64,000 nt of DNA from UMGS1498 sp900552335 (lineage in GTDB: Bacteria; Bacillota_I; Bacilli_A; RF39; UBA660). Positions 61,008 to 64,000 of this stretch are shown here, piece after piece. Below the pieces are notes generated by a model. It was given only the letters and a program-made list of their open reading frames with translations. It did not search any database and was not told the DNA's origin. Location of the stretch: NCBI GenBank assembly GCA_902477075.1, contig CABSFU010000001.1, positions 62,001 through 126,000 on the forward strand, given 5' to 3'. Numbering within the stretch: position 1 is the first letter of the stretch; each line of letters begins with the position of its first letter. A program made the position numbers and the translations under genes.

Positions 61008-62069
61008 ATGAAAAAAGATATTGATCAAATTTTTGAAGAATATAAAAAAAGAAAAAAAGAAATTATTGAACAAAATTTACCTATAACAGGTATAGAAGAT
61101 GCAAAGAAAGTTTATCCTAAAACTAAAAAATTATTAAAAATAATTACATTTTTATCAGGTGAAAATATAGAATGGTTAAAAGGCAAGGATGTTAGTGTTC
61201 CATCTGATAGAACAGTCATTTTTGCTAATACACATAGATTTAAACCTGACTTTGAAAAAATAACTATTGTGACTGATAGACCATCTTTTGTTATTGCAAG
61301 TGATTTTAGAAATTCATATGGAACTATTAGTGGATGGTATTTTAATACAAGACCAACAATTTTTGTTGACCCATATTCAAAAGAGGATAAACATTATTCA
61401 TATGAATTAATGAAAAGATATCTAAATTTGGGATTAGATTGTACAATATTTCCTGAAGCTGTTTGGAATTTATCCGAAAACGAAATTATTTTAGATACAT
61501 TTTTTGGTAGTGTAAATGCAGCTTTAGAAACTAATTCTCTTATAATTTGTACTGCAATTGAAAGATATGGTAAAAAATATATAATTAACAGAAGTGAACC
61601 AATTGATTTAAGTTTAATTGTGAAAAAAAATACAGATATTTCATTTGGAAAACTTGATAAAAATGATGAAAAGCAGAAAAAAATTATTAATAAAATATTA
61701 AATGATTGCAACATTGCTATGAGAGATTGTATGGCAACATTACTTTTTGAAATTTGGGAAGATATAGCAAAAAAAGATGGTGTCACTAAAAGACAATTAA
61801 TTCCTAATAATTATTGGGACAGCTTTGTAAACAATTTAACGGAAGAATGGCCTGGATACAAAATGAGTGATAATGATGAGCAGAAATTTCAAAATAAATT
61901 TCGTATTGAGCAACAACAAGTAGAAAGAGATATGGAAAAATTAAAACACAACATTAATGATAAAAATATGTTTATGATTGCTTCTAATGACAGATTTTTG
62001 AATTATATGAGATTGAAAGACGAAATTTCTGAAATAGAAGAAATAGTATCAAAAAGAAAGAGAAAGTGA
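61008..62069 (+). CDS. Lysophospholipid acyltransferase-like protein
   Basis: The protein (353 aa) contains FANTHRFKPDFEK (His76 and Asp81 fit the PlsC HX4D motif) and CTIFPEAVWN (about 145-153), in the place of FPEGTR. Together these suggest an LPLAT-fold acyltransferase. No membrane helix is evident, and N- and C-terminal parts (1-60, 270-353) are charged, helical and coiled-coil-like. Acyl acceptor unknown. ATG at 61008 follows GGAGG; the earlier in-frame ATG at 60948 lacks one. Confidence 0.65.
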   Translation: MKKDIDQIFEEYKKRKKEIIEQNLPITGIEDAKKVYPKTKKLLKIITFLSGENIEWLKGKDVSVPSDRTVIFANTHRFKPDFEKITIVTDRPSFVIASDFRNSYGTISGWYFNTRPTIFVDPYSKEDKHYSYELMKRYLNLGLDCTIFPEAVWNLSENEIILDTFFGSVNAALETNSLIICTAIERYGKKYIINRSEPIDLSLIVKKNTDISFGKLDKNDEKQKKIINKILNDCNIAMRDCMATLLFEIWEDIAKKDGVTKRQLIPNNYWDSFVNNLTEEWPGYKMSDNDEQKFQNKFRIEQQQVERDMEKLKHNINDKNMFMIASNDRFLNYMRLKDEISEIEEIVSKRKRK

Positions 62070-62073
62070 TTAT

Positions 62074-63873
62074 ATGAGTAATTTACAACTTCCGTTATGT
62101 TCTGTTTTATTAAGCTTGATATTATTAATTTTATATTATTCAAAAGATAATATAAACAATACGGAAACTAAGATTTTTGGTAATATTTTAATGACACAAT
62201 TTATTGGCTCATTAGCTGAATTTATTATTTATCTTTTGGCATATGTTTTTTACAATGAACTAATTATAATATTTCTAAATAATATAGTATGTATATCATA
62301 TTGTATATGGTCTTTTCTATTTTGTATATATATCTATTATATATCTCTTGATAATACAAAAGGGTATATCAATAGTATTAAAAAAGCTATGATTGCTAAT
62401 GTTATTGTATTTATATTAATTATAATTTCACCTATTGTATTGATTAATGAAGATGGTATGATGTATTCATCTGGTTTAAAACCAACAATAACATATATAT
62501 ATTGTTTAATTTGGTTTGTTCTAGCTATTATAGTTTGGTTCTGTAATATTAAAAATTTTAAAAATATAAAATATGCTCCTTTATATTTCTTTTATGGTGT
62601 AGCAGTATTAATATTTATAATAAGAGTGGTAGATCCAAGTATATTAATAATATCGTTAGCACTAACTCTTATTAATTTAGTAATGTATCATACAATAGAA
62701 AACCCAGATATTAAAATGTTAAGAGAATTCCATAAACAAAGAGAATTAGCGAATGAATCTAATCAAGAAAAAACATCATTCTTATTTAATATGTCTAATC
62801 AAATTAAAGAACCAATTTTAGCCATTTCAAATATCAGTGGAGAAGCATTACTGGAAGATAATATGGAAGAAGTAAAAGAAGATTTAAGAAGAATAAAATC
62901 TTCATCAAATGAATTATTACAATTAGTAAATGATGTATTAGATATTTCAGATATAGAAAAAAGGAAAATAGGTATTAGAGAAGTTAAATATAATGTTTAT
63001 CATTTATTTGAAGTATTAAATAAAAACTTTAGTAAAAATGTAAGTAAAAAAATAGAATATCGTTTTCATTTTGATAAAAGTATTCCAGAATATTTATATG
63101 GAGATTCTATCCGTATTAAACAAGTAATGAATATTTTATTAGAAAATGCTTTGGAATATACCAACGAAGGATTTATAGAAGTAAATGTTAATTATGTTAT
63201 AAAACATGATGTATGTAGATTAATTATTACAGTAGAAGATTCAGGACTAGGAATGAGTGTTGATGAAATAAAACATTTATTTGATAAAGAAAAAATATAT
63301 AGTGATGAATTATTAAAAGAAGTAGATGATACTAAAAATAATTTAGGTGTATTAAAATCAATTATTAATTTAATGAATGGTAATATACTAGTAAATAGTG
63401 AAATAGGAAAAGGAAGTAAATTTACTATTATAATTGATCAAAAAATAAAAGAAGAAAAAACAAAAATAATTGAAACAGTAGAACAATATGAAGAGATGTA
63501 TGAAAATAAAGAAAAAATATTGTTAGTAATCAATCATAAAGAACTTAGCAAAAAAATAAATAAGATGTTTAAAAAAGATACTTATGAAATAGAAGAAGTA
63601 ACTGGTGGACAAGCTTGTTTAGAAAAAATAAGAAAAAATGAAAAATTTGATTTAATTATAATGGAAGAAGATTTAGAAAAATTAAGTAGTGAAGATACCT
63701 TAATAAAATTAAAAGATACATCTGGTTATAAAATACCAGTAATCTTAATTAGCAATAACAAAGGATTTGGAGCTAAAGAAATGTATCAAGAAAAAGGATT
63801 TAAAGATGTATTATTTTTACCACTTAAAAAAGAAGAAGTTTTAAAACAAGTAGAAGAATATATTAAAGATTAA
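62074..63873 (+). CDS. Degenerate hybrid histidine kinase (phospho-acceptors replaced)
   Basis: The protein (599 aa) has about seven membrane helices (1-205), a histidine-kinase dimerisation region, an ATP-binding domain and a C-terminal receiver. The H-box reads FLFNMSNQIKEPILAIS: the usual His is Asn242. The ATPase retains NILLENALEYT (N358) and VEDSGLGMS (D389). In the receiver the phospho-acceptor Asp is Glu531 (FDLIIMEEDLE) and the acidic pocket reads LLVINHKE. Both acceptors are lost, so it cannot work as a normal phosphorelay; a Glu may mimic phospho-Asp. It follows the acyltransferase-like gene by 4 bases. Confidence 0.8.
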   Translation: MSNLQLPLCSVLLSLILLILYYSKDNINNTETKIFGNILMTQFIGSLAEFIIYLLAYVFYNELIIIFLNNIVCISYCIWSFLFCIYIYYISLDNTKGYINSIKKAMIANVIVFILIIISPIVLINEDGMMYSSGLKPTITYIYCLIWFVLAIIVWFCNIKNFKNIKYAPLYFFYGVAVLIFIIRVVDPSILIISLALTLINLVMYHTIENPDIKMLREFHKQRELANESNQEKTSFLFNMSNQIKEPILAISNISGEALLEDNMEEVKEDLRRIKSSSNELLQLVNDVLDISDIEKRKIGIREVKYNVYHLFEVLNKNFSKNVSKKIEYRFHFDKSIPEYLYGDSIRIKQVMNILLENALEYTNEGFIEVNVNYVIKHDVCRLIITVEDSGLGMSVDEIKHLFDKEKIYSDELLKEVDDTKNNLGVLKSIINLMNGNILVNSEIGKGSKFTIIIDQKIKEEKTKIIETVEQYEEMYENKEKILLVINHKELSKKINKMFKKDTYEIEEVTGGQACLEKIRKNEKFDLIIMEEDLEKLSSEDTLIKLKDTSGYKIPVILISNNKGFGAKEMYQEKGFKDVLFLPLKKEEVLKQVEEYIKD

Positions 63874-63889
63874 AATATATTCTTTTTTG
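63854..63889 (+). terminator. Terminator of the 60-64 kb operon
   Basis: AAGAATATATT, loop AAAGATTAA, AATATATTCTT then T. The kinase stop codon lies in the loop. Confidence 0.75.
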
Positions 63890-63895
63890 TTGTAA

Positions 63896-63924
63896 TTTAC
63901 AACTTATTATATAAATGTTATAAT
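63896..63924 (+). promoter_or_regulatory. Promoter of ychF
   Basis: TTTACA (63896-63901), 17 bases, TATAAT (63919-63924) with TG at the extended position. Confidence 0.7.
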
Positions 63925-63946
63925 ACTTTACGAAAGAGATGATGTT

Positions 63947-64000
63947 ATGAGTTTACAAGCAGGTATAGTAGGTTTACCAAATGTCGGTAAATCAACATTA
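63947..64000 (+). CDS. ychF: Redox-regulated ATPase YchF, N-terminus only
   Basis: The first 18 codons read MSLQAGIVGLPNVGKSTL, the start of the OBG-like ATPase YchF with its P-loop. The gene runs off the right edge. AAAGAGATGATGTT precedes the ATG. In Bacilli ychF is near parAB and rpsF. Confidence 0.92.
   Translation, partial: MSLQAGIVGLPNVGKSTL

Noticed and set aside
1..64000. tRNA, rRNA, insertion sequences, prophage genes
   Set aside because: None seen on either strand; the accessory regions carry no transposase or integrase.

Overview
The window is a strongly AT-rich chromosomal replication-origin region of a low-GC Firmicute, most likely a wall-bearing member of the class Bacilli (for example an uncultured gut lineage such as RF39 or its relatives; this placement is inference). 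The reasons are the Bacillus-like order rnpA-rpmH-oriC-dnaA-dnaN-recF-gyrB-gyrA, the conserved blocks tadA-dnaX-ybaB-recR-bofA, pth-mfd-spoVT and metG-tatD-3D protein, a Noc-type ParB next to rsmG, and a ComK homologue. TGA is used as an ordinary stop codon in several genes, so this is not a code-4 Mollicute.

Layout. Genes left of about 18.1 kb are mostly on the minus strand and genes to the right mostly on the plus strand, so transcription diverges from oriC. Left arm: a partial glutamine amidotransferase, ksgA, ftsH, tilS, gmk (plus), a HExxH protein, ung, an AGCS symporter, noc with its own Noc-binding-like site, a GNAT acetyltransferase, rsmG, mnmG, a small plus-strand gene, mnmE, an HD protein, jag, yidC, rnpA and rpmH. 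The origin is bipartite, with DnaA boxes of the TTTTCCACA type on both sides of dnaA. Right arm: dnaN, a comK-like gene, recF, gyrB, gyrA, three perfect parS palindromes, the small SRP RNA, tadA, dnaX, ybaB, recR, bofA-like, holB, ricT, trmN6, rsmI, pth and mfd. These are followed by an orphan prepilin behind a G10 tract, a CBS-type pyrophosphatase (minus), spoVT, a Met T-box with metG, tatD, a G5/3D-domain protein, parA-parB, mscS, a DUF951 gene and an AbgT transporter.

From 49.6 to 56.1 kb lies an accessory stretch: a small membrane protein, a protein-kinase-like gene divergent from a DUF3419-like gene, a tandem HMA-like protein, a Cys-cluster protein, a frameshifted gene, a peptidase-MA-like protein and two decayed genes (a dTMP-kinase-like tail and a uracil-DNA-glycosylase-family gene with a nonsense codon). 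Then come uvrB, lgt, trxB and a candidate small RNA. A four-gene accessory operon follows (unknown, CFI-box protein, acyltransferase-like, degenerate hybrid histidine kinase), and the window ends in the start of ychF.

How it works together: most genes serve replication initiation, chromosome segregation, DNA repair, tRNA/rRNA maturation and membrane-protein insertion. The sporulation- and competence-associated regulators (SpoVT, BofA, RicT, ComK) sit inside this core. The most unusual items are the G10/hairpin leader before the orphan prepilin, the histidine kinase that has lost both phospho-acceptors, the Noc site in the noc promoter combined with a very long acidic Noc linker, the ComK homologue lacking a C-terminal tail, and the candidate sRNA at 59.87 kb.
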